64,000 nt of DNA. Origin: Hymenopellis radicata (Eukaryota; Basidiomycota; Agaricomycetes; Agaricales; Physalacriaceae). Numbering within the stretch: the stretch's first letter is position 1; the number at the start of each line of letters is the position of its first letter. Positions 44,218 through 56,116 of the stretch are shown here, piece by piece. A model generated the notes under the pieces. That model saw nothing but the letters and a program-made list of their open reading frames with translations. It had not been told where the DNA came from and did not search any database. The DNA lies in the NCBI GenBank assembly GCA_015501595.1, contig JADNRX010000062.1, positions 124,001-188,000 of the forward strand, in the 5' to 3' direction. A program made the position numbers and the translations under genes.

Positions 44218-45009
44218 ATGACTTTGGGATTGCACTATTTGCCAGTAGAAGTACGTGCTCATTTTCTTCAAGGCCTTGGCTTACCGCTTCGATAGCTGTT
44301 ATACCTCATCCAACTACTCGCCTTATCCGAACACCTCCCGTTAACCTCGCATCATCTCAAAAACGTATTCGACTCCAGTCCAAATTCATTCCGCGCGCAA
44401 TACATAACACGGAGAATTATTACAGACCCCGTTGACTGGCCGCCCAATCTATATTCCAAAGTTCTCCGATACCGCCTCTGCACACCCCCAGTCCTCGAAA
44501 TCGTATGCACCCGATGCGCTTCTGCCACGAATCTGCAAAAAACCACCGAGCTCCCCAAACACCTATTTCGACGGCTAGATGCCCGTAAACGAGCTTACAC
44601 AGACTCTGATGAGCCCTTACCATTCCTCCGCCTAATCGAGGCCAACCCAGCCATACCCCCTCTCAATGTCAACGCACACAGCGGATTCGCGTTAACGATG
44701 GCCGTACACGCTTCGTTCATTCCCCTCATATGTTACCTCCTCGAAATGGGCGCGAGCCCTGCGGCCAAGGACGCTATAGCCGTTATTGTCGCCATACGCA
44801 AGAAGGATGTCAAACTCGTGCGTATGCTCATCGAGCCTGCGCAGAAGTCTTCTTCGAAGAGACGGCGGATCCCGGATAGGATGCGGTGTAGCGAATATCC
44901 GGAGCTGCTCAAGGTCGCAATCAAGGTGGATGCCAGGGATATTGTTAATTATTTGCGCGAGAAGGGGTGTGTGCCGGATCTGGGGATGATCAAGTGGTTG
45001 TCATTTTAG
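44218..45009 (+). CDS. Ankyrin-repeat-like hypothetical protein
   Basis: Exons are 44218-44250 and 44296-45009, joined by a 45 bp GTACGT...GATAG intron in phase, giving 248 aa. It starts MTLGLHYLPVE/LLYLIQLLAL, which resembles the short F-box-like opening seen in fungal ankyrin proteins. The C-terminal half has degenerate ankyrin repeats (LNVNAHSGFALTMAVHASFI, LICYLLEMGASPAAKDAIA, LVRMLIEPA, IVNYLREKGCVPD). There is no signal peptide. Ankyrin repeats mediate protein binding; the partner is unknown. No lesions are seen. Confidence 0.68.
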
Positions 45010-45112
45010 TAGGTTCCTGTTCGGTGCTGACAGAGATCTAGGATGTGTAGCATGGACGACACCCTGCCTAAAAATACTCAATCGCGATACACTTAATATA
45101 GCACTGCTCTGC

Positions 45113-45215
45113 TAGTACTGGTCCATGCGGACTCTTACCGCAAGAGCTTCTTGATCTCATCATTTTCTGCCTCAACGACGATAAAGCCGGTCTTCTGTCG
45201 TGCGCCCTCTTTCCT
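45113..45215 (+). pseudogene. F-box-like gene fragment
   Basis: Nucleotides match the F-box start of copy 2 (CTCTTACCGCAAGAGCTT, then TCATCATTTTCTGCCTC) for about 90 bp. They then switch abruptly to sequence resembling 35410-35580, so the fragment is chimeric. Confidence 0.7.
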
Positions 45216-45469
45216 ATGCTTCGCGTTTGTGCTTTTGCCATTCATGAAGCGCCGGCAGTTACATCCACCACCGCCGCCGTCCATTGCAATGGCGCCACCG
45301 CCGCTTCGCTGCACTGGACCTTTTCCCGATAACAAGGTGCCTGCGCAACGAATCCACGCTTTTGCAGTTGTTTCAAGACTCGTGCCGTGAGATATCAGGC
45401 CGTCTGATGGAGTACGAAGCGCGATGATTATAACTACATCGTTTCAGCTTCTTCCTGGTTTCTGCTACG

Positions 45470-48400
45470 ATGATGCGACTTCACTGGGCTGGCGTGGTCG
45501 CATTCATTACATACTCTGTCCTCGAGGCCCATGCATACGACAACGAGCATCACGAAAATTTTCGACCTGGACGCGGGGCACCCGTATTCTCTCGGACAAT
45601 CGACCCAAACCTCATACCGCAAATCGACGCCGCCGTCGCTGCCACGTCAAACTTGCCACACTATTTCTGGACGGGTTTGCTGCCTCCATTCAGACCAAGA
45701 ATCGACTCTGTCGAAGTACGGGCGCGCGATGCAGCGATGCGGTTGGGTGGCACCACACTCGAAGACACTGTTGCGAATATTGCCATGCCTCCCTGGTCGC
45801 AGCAGGATCAAGATGCTCAGGACACGTGGACGTATGCGTCGGAACGCTTTGCGAACGCGTCGCGTGGTGTCGCCTATGTCTTTAGAGGAGAGCAAGTACG
45901 ACCGAGCAATGTTTTCGATACCACTGTGTGTTCTTTTCCCATTGCGATATTAATCACAATTCTCATCTGTATGGTTCGTCCCAGGAATTCGGTCTTCTGA
46001 TGCGAAACCCAGATGTTACCGGAGTATACCAAATCAACGCGCATCTGAATTACGAAGAGCAACCGGTTTTGATATATCCCGCCCAAACCCCGTCGACCAT
46101 CGAAACCATGACTGTATGTTAGTTAACATTTGTCATTTTCGTTCACTGAAGTTCGTGCAGGAATACAACGTAGCCGTCTCCTGCTCCGTATTTTCCCGCA
46201 ACGGCCTCTGGCAACACCAACATACCTCGACAACCACGAACTACGGCACTTATACGCGATATGGGTGGTTCTACGGCGGGTGCGCAAATACAGTCCATTA
46301 TAACCTTGCACAGTCTTTGAAGATATGATAGCCAAGCATCTGCAACCAACACGGGCGCATTTACCTATTCCTTCACTCCACAGGTTTCCAGGTCACGACC
46401 TGACCAGCCTACCATGGCAGCTTGGATTGCCGCCAATCCGAGCTTCGACGTCCGGTTCCCCACCACCACCTCTTGGGAACCTACTTCAGTCAACTACGGC
46501 AATGGGTGGCTTCCGTATGCCACTGCGTGCCCGTGAGCAATTTAATGCCTGCTCCATCTGACTGTCTGACGCTCAACTCGGATGTCATTTTTCAGATACG
46601 GCGCCGACATCGGCAAAATGGGGGGACTAAAACTGCGTGGACTCCCAGTGGGCGACTCCATCACCTACGGTTACCAGAGCTCCACCGGAAACGGATATCG
46701 ATACAACCTCCAGCAGGTCCTCAGGGCCCCTCCCTGGTCCTCAGGCATCGTGTCTCGACAAAGCTCGGACAACGATACCATTGTGGATTTTATTGGCTCA
46801 GTTGACTCTGGAACGATGCCTGATCCAGACAACGAGGTGAGATCGGTTCTGGTATCTTGGCACTGTAATTTTGATTCACATCCTCTGGTGTAGGGCCACT
46901 CCGGCGCAGAAATCGCGGCGATTGGTGGATACCTCCTCCCCGACCTCTCCCAAAACCCCAACGTTATCTTCCTCCTTGCGGGCACGAACGACATCAATAA
47001 CAACGACGACATTGCCGATGCCCCCACGCGATTGATGGCGGTGGTTGACAGTATTACCTCCGCCCTCCCCACCGCTGTTGTGCTCGTCGGCACCCTGCCG
47101 CTCAACGGCAACGCCGGCATCGAAACGGAAGTCGAGACTTTCAATTATAACATCACACAGAGCCTCCTCAGAAGAGCCGCAGACGGCGAGCGCGTCTACC
47201 CCGTTTCTATGGAAAATATCGGCCCGGACGATATGGCTGATGGCCTCCATCCCAAGTGCGTACCCAGATCGATGCTTCGCCCTCGTACTCATGCCTCGGT
47301 GCGACCATAGCGATCAAGGCTATGCAATAATGGCCGACTGCTGGTTCAGTGCATTGTGGCAAGTGGCCGAGTGGGGCTGGATCGAGCCTGCGACTGGCGA
47401 CCTGTCCACCGGTACTGGCAACAAGGAATTTTGCTCGACTAACCCAAGTTCGTTCGCTCGCATTTCAATCCCTCACTTCCGTATTGAATGATGTCCCCTT
47501 TGCCTTCAATCAGTTTGGTACCCGCAGGGCGAAATTGCTAATGGAGCCGGTCTGGGTCCGAACGGCGGACTGTATGACTGCCTGCTGGAGTGCGTCCTTG
47601 CTAGCCTTGCATTTCCCAGCCAACATAAATAAATCTTTCATTCAGCCCGGAAGCACAAGAGTGCGGATGCGAGTTCACGGAGCCAAACGTGCCTGAAGAG
47701 GTGTTCCCCATCCCTGCGAGCGGCCAGTGCTCGGATTTGAACGACAATAGCACCGCCGTGCGCTTCGCAGGTGAATTTTCTTTGTCTCACCCAATAACAT
47801 CCTCCATCTTCAAACCGCAGACTTGAACGGCGATGGACGCGCAGAGTACCTTTGGCTCGATACTCGCGGCGCTACCACGGCGTTTCTGAACCTCGGGTCT
47901 ACACAATCAGGTCACTTGACCAGCTTCTGTGTGGACGATGTGCTGACGTAGAAATAAATATTCAGGAATCGATGCGGCCCAAGTCAATTGGTTGCCGTCT
48001 GGGGTCATCGCGACTGGCGTCGGGGCCCCTCGATACCAGGTTCAATTTGCCGGTAGCCTTCCTCGTTCTTTTTGCAGTGCGCGGTCTAAATGAAGGGACA
48101 GATTTAAACGGCGATGGGAGAGCTGAATATCTCTGGGTCCACGACGACGGTTCTGTCGATGCGTGGTTGAATCTAGGGGGCCCCGACGATGGTCCCAATG
48201 TGCGTCCCCACGGTGGGTACATACGAAAGGCATGGATGTTGATACATTTTGCAGGCGGCCAAAGTGTCTTGGCTTCCCGCGGGGACAATCGCGACTGGGA
48301 TCGGCGAGGATGGAACGGGTATTTCAAATCCACTTGCGTTGAGAGTCGGTAATGAGTCTGACCTATCTTTCCGCTCCAGGTGTACGCTTCGCAGACCTGA

Positions 48401-49122
48401 ATGGCGATGGGCGTGCAGAATACCTCTATCTTGACGAGAACGGCGCCGTGACAGGTTCGCTCACTCCTAATGTACTCAATGTTGCTAACCGTATTATCCT
48501 CAGCGTACCTCAACCTTGGCTCCCCAGACGGTGGAGCGGGCGTGCGTATATTATTCACTCCGTTTTCTCCCTCTGCGTGCTGAACTGTGCTATGCTCCAG
48601 GCTGCCAATGTTGGATGGCTCCCGCAAGGTGTGGTTGCAACCGGGCCCGCAAACGGCGCCACGAGGGACAATGTCATTCTCGCGGATATTAACGGTGCAT
48701 TATTATTCTCCGCCGTTTTACGCTGCCCTCCCGCTGATAGGTGTACATGTAGGCGATGGCAGAGCGGACTACCTGAGTGTGTTCTTCCGTCATTTTCCAT
48801 GCGCTTTGTTCTCACACTTTGATTGTTTATCCAGCTGTCACGCACACCGGCGGTGTCGTCGAACTCTGGATTAACGGCGGCGGCCCCAACGACGGTTCCA
48901 ATGTTCGTACTTGTTCCTTTCTTTCGTCAAATCTACTTGATATTTTCTCGCGTGTAGGCTGCACAAGTGGTGTGGTACCCACAAGGCGTCATTGCGACGG
49001 GTGTCGGCACTTCGGGTGCAGGCGTGCAGTTTGCGGACCTCAATGGCGACGGACGGGCCGAGTATTTGGATGTCAACTATTTGACGAGTGCAGTGAACGC
49101 GTGGCTGAATGGGTGTGCGTAG
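45470..49122 (+). CDS. Secreted SGNH/GDSL hydrolase with FG-GAP/VCBS repeats
   Basis: Nineteen exons can be joined in phase (introns 45-89 bp, all GT...AG), giving about 872 aa. Exon ends include 45895, 46113, 46279, 46532, 46836, 47255, 47447, 47589, 47770 and 47910; the last exon is 48958-49122. A signal peptide (MMRLHWAGVVAFITYSVLEAHA) is followed by about 280 residues I do not recognise. An SGNH hydrolase domain (about 300-560) shows block I PVGDSITYG, block III AGTNDINN and the catalytic Asp/His in ADGLHPN. A Cys-rich linker (DCLLD..CGCEF) leads to five FG-GAP/VCBS-type repeats (FADLNGDGRAEYLW and variants) to the end. GDSL enzymes hydrolyse esters; the repeats probably fold as a propeller and bind carbohydrate or protein. 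The protein is probably extracellular. Two genes (a secreted protein and a hydrolase) are possible if the 46280-46331 intron is not spliced. Confidence 0.8.
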
Positions 49123-49737
49123 TCGAGCTTGTTGGTGATAAAGATAGGGATGTTCTCTGGAGTACGAGCATCACGTGCGCGCTGCTTCTTCGTTCCATAC
49201 AATATTGTTACTTACGACGCGTCCTCCATGTATCCACAAATCTGGTAGCACCCGGGGAGGTCTCTGCGATGAGATGAACACTTAGCTATCAGGAATGAAT
49301 ATGAAGACAACTTTGTTCTATGCAGGTATTTCGACAGAGCATTATAATATAAAGTGGCGGGCCCAGATAAGATTTGATGTCAGGCAGACAGCCAGTCAAC
49401 CAGGCCGACCACGGTACCTGAGGGAGAGACAAGGATGTTGACATTGTTCAGTTGTCATGGTAGAGGGTGAAGTGTGAGGGGTCGAACTCTTCCGAAGGGA
49501 CAGCGTTAACAAAATTTACGATCAACCAGTGTGACAGTGGTGAAAGGAAATTTTGGATGAAGGGAACGCGAAGGAACGAATCGCTTGATCGCTGAGCGCT
49601 TCCTTGGCGGATTACACGGTACCCATGGAGCACGGTCGAAGTCTCCTTGCTTGACAGTCATCAATCATCCGACTATACAAAGAGCACGCTGGACAACTGG
49701 TGAAAGATTGGTTGCATTGATATCAAACGGGATCGGC
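49123..49737. other. Intergenic region between convergent genes
   Basis: The 3' flanks of the hydrolase (plus) and the aldo-keto reductase (minus). No coding sequence is supported. Confidence 0.5.
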
Positions 49738-51459
49738 TTATGTGTGTCCGTACACAGCCTGAGGTGTATAAGGCTCCTCCAGATACTTTACCTCTTCCTC
49801 CGACAATCTGACCTGAATCGCATGTGTATAATCGTCAGTCATCTGCTACAACCATAGCATGACCGCTCACCGATAGCCTCCATCATGTTCTCTATCGACG
49901 TCGTCCCAACAATCGGCGCAGAGACGCCCTCCTTGCTCAAGATCCAAGCAAGCGCGACCTGAGCCATCTTCAAGCCCTTCTTCGTCGCCAGTTCCTCAAC
50001 CCTGCAGCGTTGTATCAGAATGCAGCTCGTCATCTGAGCACATATTATAGTCACCTAGAGATGACCTCGTCTTGGCTGCCATAGCCGTTGATCATCCTTT
50101 ACATACTTTCATTAGTATGTGAAGTCCAGACAGAGTGGTAGATTTACCGATCGGCGCCGGCTCTCTTCGTCACCTTCTGCTCTGCGAGCGGACGAGCAAG
50201 CTTTCCGCGTGCCAGGGGAGACCATGGGATTGATGTCACACCGAAGTGCTATACAGTACAATGAGCATGGGCACAGGGAAGGGAGCATTTAATGGACGTT
50301 ACCTTGAGAGTCGGGTACATTTCACGTTCCTCCTCCCTATAGAGTAAGCTATAATGATTCTGCATAGAAATGAAGGGCGTGAGGTTGTGTTGTGTGGCGT
50401 AGTCTGCAGCTTCATATGAGGATGGTAAGCGCAAATATAATGTAGGCGCGTACTTTGCATGACATGGACTGCGACGATGAGGTTGAGAATATTTTCGGAC
50501 ACGAGGGAAGGACCGATTCGACGTACACTGATACGCATGGCAAGATGACATCCCGAGGTAGCGAACAAAGCCGGCTTGTACGACGTCGTGTAAGGCGTGC
50601 ATCTACATTCGAGCAACAAGTTGGAATGTGCAAGGCAAAGTCTACATTGTAGATCATACTGTTTCTTCGACAGGAGTGTCGTAATCGAAGCGATGGCCTA
50701 GACGACGATGAGAACGATATTGTTTAATCATACAAGGTTGCGTACATTGAAGAACATCGATATAATCGAGTTGGAGCCTCTGCAGACTGGCCTTTACCGC
50801 GTCGAAGATATGCTGAGCAAGCAATCAACTCGGAAGTCTACCAAGCGCAGTTATTTATGGGTTCGTGCTTACCTTGCGGCTCAGCCCATGCTGGTTCACG
50901 TACCCAAGCTTATCCAAAGCATCCCCAGAAAGGTGAGATATCTGCGCGTTGGCAGTATCCGGAGAGACAGCGCAGTAAATCTAGTGTCGCATATTCAGAT
51001 ATTTCGTAACAGGCAACAAAAGTAAGCGTACCTTGGTCACGACAACAATCTTTTCGCGAACAAAATTATGTTGTTTGATAGCTTTCCCGAGGATGATTTC
51101 CGATTCGCCATGAGAGTAGGCCTACAATATAACACTCGGGTCAGACACGCGCAATGGAGACGAGAACACTTACATTAGCCGTGTCAAAGGTATTGATACC
51201 GGCGTCGTATCTGAAGAAACTTGTTAGATACAATATAAGAATCGTAAGAACAACTGCTTACGCTGCCTTGATATGCGCTATGCCTTCTTGCTCCGGGAGA
51301 ACCCACGAATACCAGTCTGGATTGCCATACGACATGCAGCCCAAGATGATCTTAGAGACTCTCAGTCCCGAGGACACAAGTCGAACTAGAAAAGTTTTAT
51401 TTAGCACTCGATGTACTCCTATGAGCCTGTAGCGTACCATATTCCATTGGGACAGGCAT
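49738..51459 (-). CDS. Aldo-keto reductase
   Basis: A minus-strand gene with about ten small exons, starting MPVPMEY at 51459. Recognisable AKR sequence: VSKIILGCMSYGNPDW, FDTAN/AYSHGESEIILGK (catalytic Asp and Tyr), VVVTK (catalytic Lys), LQLDYIDVLQ/CHRFD, GFVRYLGMSSCHAYQ, FISMQNHYSLLYREEERE and MAQVALAWILSKEGVSAPIVGTTSIENM. It is of the fungal YakC/versiconal-reductase type; these NADPH-dependent enzymes reduce aldehydes and ketones in the cytosol. Oddity: the last exon (LSEEEVKYLEEPYTPQAVYGH, stop at 49738) does not join in phase to the preceding one; without it the reading ends at 49839. An indel or an unusual splice site near 49860 is likely. Most exon borders are otherwise clean GT...AG. 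Confidence 0.82.
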
Positions 51460-52484
51460 GACACGTTGTAATATTTCAAGTGCACGGTGGAGATTGATGC
51501 TGTTCGTCGTGGCTTATATAGTAGACACAGCGCTTCCGTGGATGAAAAGGCGCGGAGTGAGATACTCGTTTTGGACGACATTTCCCAGATTCCGGCGAGC
51601 GATTGCGATGGAGGTCGGACAAATGCACGTGAGGAGGAATAGGAATCGCGCAGTCGCGCAAAGCTTCAAATACAGTACACGTTTTCCGGGCTGGATGGTG
51701 AGGTTGCAGTCTAAGTTGGGGGCTTTCCAAGTCTGCTGTTACTTGCAGGTGGTATGGCAGAAGACGGCAGATCATGTGACTCGATTTCGAGATCGCGTGT
51801 TTGGAACTCCGCTTAGCCCTTTCCACCGTCCTTCCCGCCGTCAAGGCGAAGCCGCCGTGCTTCTGGTGCACATTGTCACTGTTTCCCATTCTCCGATTAG
51901 AGCCTTATGGGCCACGACTATACAGTTTAGTTTGCAAGGAAGTCTCTCTGAAACGTGCGCTTTGCGTAAGTCAGCTTTTTTCTCTCCTTTCAAACCCTTC
52001 TTAATCAAGACACGACCTGGTAGATTTTTCTCGCGTGTTCCGTATTTCTCACTCGTGCCTCATTTGAGGACTCATAACTTTATTCAGGTATTGATCAACA
52101 ATGAACTGGCAAGTAGCCACTGCTCCCCCCACGATAACGATACAGCTTACCCAAGTTCCCTGTCAATTCACAGGAGAAACAAAGTCTGTTAGCAATTCTT
52201 ACGAGCACTTACTTATTGTTGCCAGTGTCGACATTTGGTGGAGGTTTCCTATTGGACTTTCGTTTGAAAGTGCGACGTTGAAGGATTCCCGCTAAACACG
52301 CCGAAGCTGTTCATGAGCTCAGAGTAGACATGTGGCGCGTCAAAGCGTATGGAACATACCAACACGTGTCGAGTTTCTCGACGCTTTGGGCAGCTTTGAA
52401 ATTGAAGCACGCGTTCTACCTGGTGTTTTACTTTAAAAGGATGAACGATGCTTGGCTTGCTTCTCCCTGCCTCTTCCCTCCATC
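51460..52484. other. Intergenic region between divergent genes
   Basis: About 1 kb between the reductase (minus) and the MYND gene (plus). No supported gene; pyrimidine-rich stretches near 51960-52080. Expected to hold both promoters. Confidence 0.45.
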
Positions 52485-54563
52485 ATGACGGCGCTGCATG
52501 CCCGGTCGACAATCCCTTCGACTTCGCACATTCACAATGTACCCATGTCCAACGAGCTGGACATTGAACGATTGAAGGTAAGTATGATTTCCTATCTCGT
52601 GCCTCCTTATCGACGACATGCACAGACAAAAGCGATTGCGGCGTCTACTTTTGATGCAGAGGCAGCAGAGAGCTTCAACGCCATCCTCCTCCTCGTCCAC
52701 AGTGACTGCCGCCTGTTCCACCATTTTGCGGAGGTCGCAAAGAACTGGTTCGAGCGTCCGCTCACCATGCAGGGCGGCATCTTCCACGTGCAGAGCTGGT
52801 CCGCCGGTCTTATCTACGGCCTCATCGACGGCTTTTGTGATGAGCCAACTTGGCCGGCCGACCGCCTCGTGCAGATGAAGGCGCTGTGGCCGCACCTTGG
52901 GGGCTGGATACAACGACTCTGCGAATGCTTCCTGCAATTGGAGTGTACCCTTCCTCTGGACTATTTGGATTATGCGTTCTACTACGTGTCCTCGTTCATC
53001 ACTCGCTTCATCGGTAGTCCTATGGATGTCGACTTTCGCTGTCGCTTCGACAAAGATGGACATTTCTGGCAACTCATATGTGCGCGTTCGTTCCTTGACC
53101 CGATTATCAAAGCGTGGGTTCGGTCATCGTCATCCATACGACATCGCACCATCTTCAACCTGCTGGGCGGGGTCATGAAAGCCATCGACAATTTTGGAAT
53201 TTTTACTTGCAGGCAAGGGGAGCTTGCCTTCATGCAAACTCTAGACGCGCTCGGACCTTTCACATCAGATGCTACATCTCTCATTCCTTCTCTTCAGCCT
53301 CCCATCCGTCTCTCTCCAATCCCCTCCGACTTGGACGCCGAACTCACGCTCTTATACCTGGCCCTGACCAGCCGATCTTCTCTGACCTTTCGTCGAGAAT
53401 ATCTCAGGCTGGGCTTTGTACAGCATGTCTGCGACGTATTTCTGTACGTCGTCTCAACTCTACGTGCGCCTCCCACCAGACCGAATCTCCTTCGCATCGC
53501 ACCCCCACCTTCCGGCATCGACTCTGTAACCTTCTTTCATCCCCGTGGCGCCATGCTCGTCGGCTATTGCATCCGAATTATCTCGTGTTTCCTCGAAGAG
53601 GGCCAGCGCTGGATTATCAAAGCCCTACGATCCAGCCTCCTTGAGGCCTTATGCCGACTGGAGTACTGGGCTATGCACTATCCGCGGCTCATGATGCACC
53701 ACGGTCTCATGATTGCGGCGATGTGGAGTCATATCACTTGCTACGTCGTCCACCCGCTGGTCTTCAAGGCGGTGCGCAGGAGTCTGGACAGCGCGCTGAG
53801 GGAGAGAAAGATTCCGATGGGCGTGCAGTCGCGGTGTATTGTGGACGCCATCGGTTTCTTGTGTATGGAAATGGAGCGTCTCGCGCCGGCAATGGCTGCG
53901 GTGAAGGGCAAGGTGTATTCGTGCAGTAATGAAGAGGTCTGTTATTTACTTATCGCTGAAGTGATGACACTGATGATTTCAATGAAGTGCAACCAAACGG
54001 GTGTAACCAGACGCTGCGACTGCTGCGAGCTCAACTTCTATTGTTCTCGCAAATGTCAGAGAGACGACTGGAAACGACATCGCGAGGAGTGTTCTCTCCA
54101 TGCAGAGCTTTATCGTCGTGGGCTATCATGCGTTCTCTCCCTTATTTCCTACTGATGATGTCTTTGTATAGATGCCCGCCCCGTACCGCGCATGAGTACT
54201 CGCCGAGTGCAGTACTTTGACGCCCTCTTCCAATACTTGGCCACACACGGGCCTGACAAAGACCTTTTACTTACAATCCGACGTGATTACCTACATACCT
54301 ACGATACCACGCCGAACAAGACGTCGTCCAACGGCGACGACGTCATGTACGTGCTCGACTATACCCGTCTTCCAAGACGCATTGCAATTATGCCCCTGGC
54401 ACAGGAGATGCGCTCGCACCTCACAGCCCGCAAACGAATGATGATGATGACTGAGAACCAAGTTGTTCTCCAGTGGAAAATATCCTGGAATAACGATATT
54501 TTCCAGAATACGACGCGCATCGAAATTGATGACAACGCGCCAACGCACCGGAACTTGCTATAG
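52485..54563 (+). CDS. MYND zinc-finger protein
   Basis: Exons are 52485-52577, 52626-53936, 53988-54117 and 54172-54563, giving 641 aa. The first two introns keep frame even if retained, but they have good splice sites and removing the second restores the MYND finger. Start at the first ATG (MTALHARS). The first ~450 residues are helical, armadillo-like sequence, typical of Agaricomycete MYND proteins. The finger is at about 462-502, with CSNEECNQTG, RRCDCCELNFYCSRKCQ and DDWKRHREEC, giving the Cys/His zinc pattern. A C-terminal tail of about 130 residues follows. MYND fingers bind proline-rich peptides; the target here is unknown. A decayed partial copy lies at 32430-32720. Confidence 0.82.
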
Positions 54564-55541
54564 TTGCGTTGAACGGCCACAAGCAGTTCGAGCTACAAGT
54601 TCGAATCGGGGCACAATGAAAGCAAGCTTCAAGCTCCACAGCCGCAAAGAAATGCGCGCAGTATATATTCGCCAGCGAACTTTGTTCGCGTGAGCCATGC
54701 CTTCCTCAAGCTGGCGTCACACGCCTATCCAGACTTTATATATCATGATCATAGTCTCTCCTTTACCTACCTCAGCCACGGTAGCTTTCCTTACTGTGGG
54801 TTTTATCCTCGAAGAGGTTTTCCCCAGAAGGTTTTGAGGCACCCGTTGGTTTCTTTCAAGTCAATCCAGAATGTACTGTACTTATATCAATGTTGTAGAA
54901 TGTGGCGCAAGTAAAACTAGGCATTGCTGGCCTGAAATAAGGACCCCAATGGGTAAAGGAATGCAAGGTAGATAATCGCGTCGGTTCCCAAATGGAGTCC
55001 GGTCGTGGTACCAATCAGATCCCTGCAACGACTAATCAACAGTGCAAGATCGTTTCGAGAAACAAACTGTCTGCTAACGTCTCCAACCTAACTATATGCT
55101 TGAGCCGTATGAGAGGTATACCTACCCATACCAGCAATCACTGATCAATACTCTACTCAAATTCGAACAGCACCTGCCGCAAATTGCAGTCGACGCAGGC
55201 GCATGCATGTACTCCAACTAACTACGGGAGACTACTTCACGCCTGGGTATACTAAAACAAGCAATGTGTGTAATGCAAACCAAAGATCACGTCCTCGTCC
55301 TATTATAACACACAGGACCCCTTCATCAGCCTCCGCCTCACATCATGCTCACTATCAAAATCAGCTCGCCATCCAACGTTCCCAAGAATCGAAACTCACA
55401 AAGCAATCTTCCCACTCAACCCCCGCCCCGACGCCCCCAATATCCCCACACCCCTCAACACCGGATCGGGCTGGGGCGGCAGGTCGTCGCCGCCGCCGCT
55501 ACAACACGACGCAGGCACGACGTGTCGGCAGAGGAACAGGA
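54564..55541. other. Intergenic region
   Basis: No supported gene. 54905-55030 is the flank that recurs near the MYND relic at 32.6 kb. Plus-strand ORFs near 55203-55779 are antisense to, or low-complexity extensions of, the Vps41 relic. Confidence 0.45.
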
Positions 55542-56116
55542 TCATGAGCGTCTGATGCGCTTCTTGAAGCGACCGTTACATATCGGGCATTTGCCTTTGG
55601 CTGAGAACGAACACATAAACAACCTGCGTGCGCTAGAGAAAGGACGACTTACACGTCAAGAAGAATCCACTCGTCTGGTTATTATCCAACGTCCTGGACA
55701 AGTCCGAGCTGTCGCCGTTCAAAAGCGTCTGGCAGTGACCCGTCCAAGAGGGAGATCTGCAATTGAAAGTCTTGCATGAGCGCTTCCTTGAGCCCGGGGA
55801 TCTCCAATCCGTTCTTGATTCGTCGGATTAACCGAATGGGATTGATCTCGGGGCCGACATTCTCCAGGAGGCCGCGTATAAAGGCTGTCACTTGTTGGCC
55901 AAAGAACCAAGGAAGAGTAGCGTAACGACGTACCAGGTCGACTTTCGGAATATTTCAGCAAATCTTCCCATAGATCATCATCGGCTTGTTCTTTGGCGAC
56001 TTCGATGGCCTGAAATATCAGTCAGTAGATATCAATCGCGTACGACCAAAAGGACAGACCTGTCGAACGTCGCTGAGTCTTTCAATAATGAGCGTCAACG
56101 CTTGCTTCTTTCAGAC
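55542..56116 (-). pseudogene. VPS41: Vps41-like C-terminal relic
   Basis: Minus-strand blocks in the order expected for Vps41: KKQALTLIIERLSDVRQ, then AIEVAKEQADDDLWEDLLKY, then FIRGLLENVGPEINPIRLIR and IPGLKEALMQDFQLQISLLD, then LNGDSSDLSRTLDNNQ and the start of a RING-like zinc motif (KCPICNGRF). Splice sites fit between the first three blocks. A frame change occurs after ISLLDG (about 55735), a stop precedes the first block, and the zinc motif is followed at once by a stop. Vps41 is a HOPS-complex subunit for vacuolar fusion; an essential-type gene should exist intact elsewhere. The long N-terminal WD40 part is not recognisable here. Confidence 0.72.

Noticed and set aside
45470..46328. 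Separate 240-aa secreted protein ending at 46326-46328
   Set aside because: Possible, but a good GTGCGC...GATAG intron at 46280-46331 joins in phase to the hydrolase exons, so one gene is preferred; the alternative is kept as a test.
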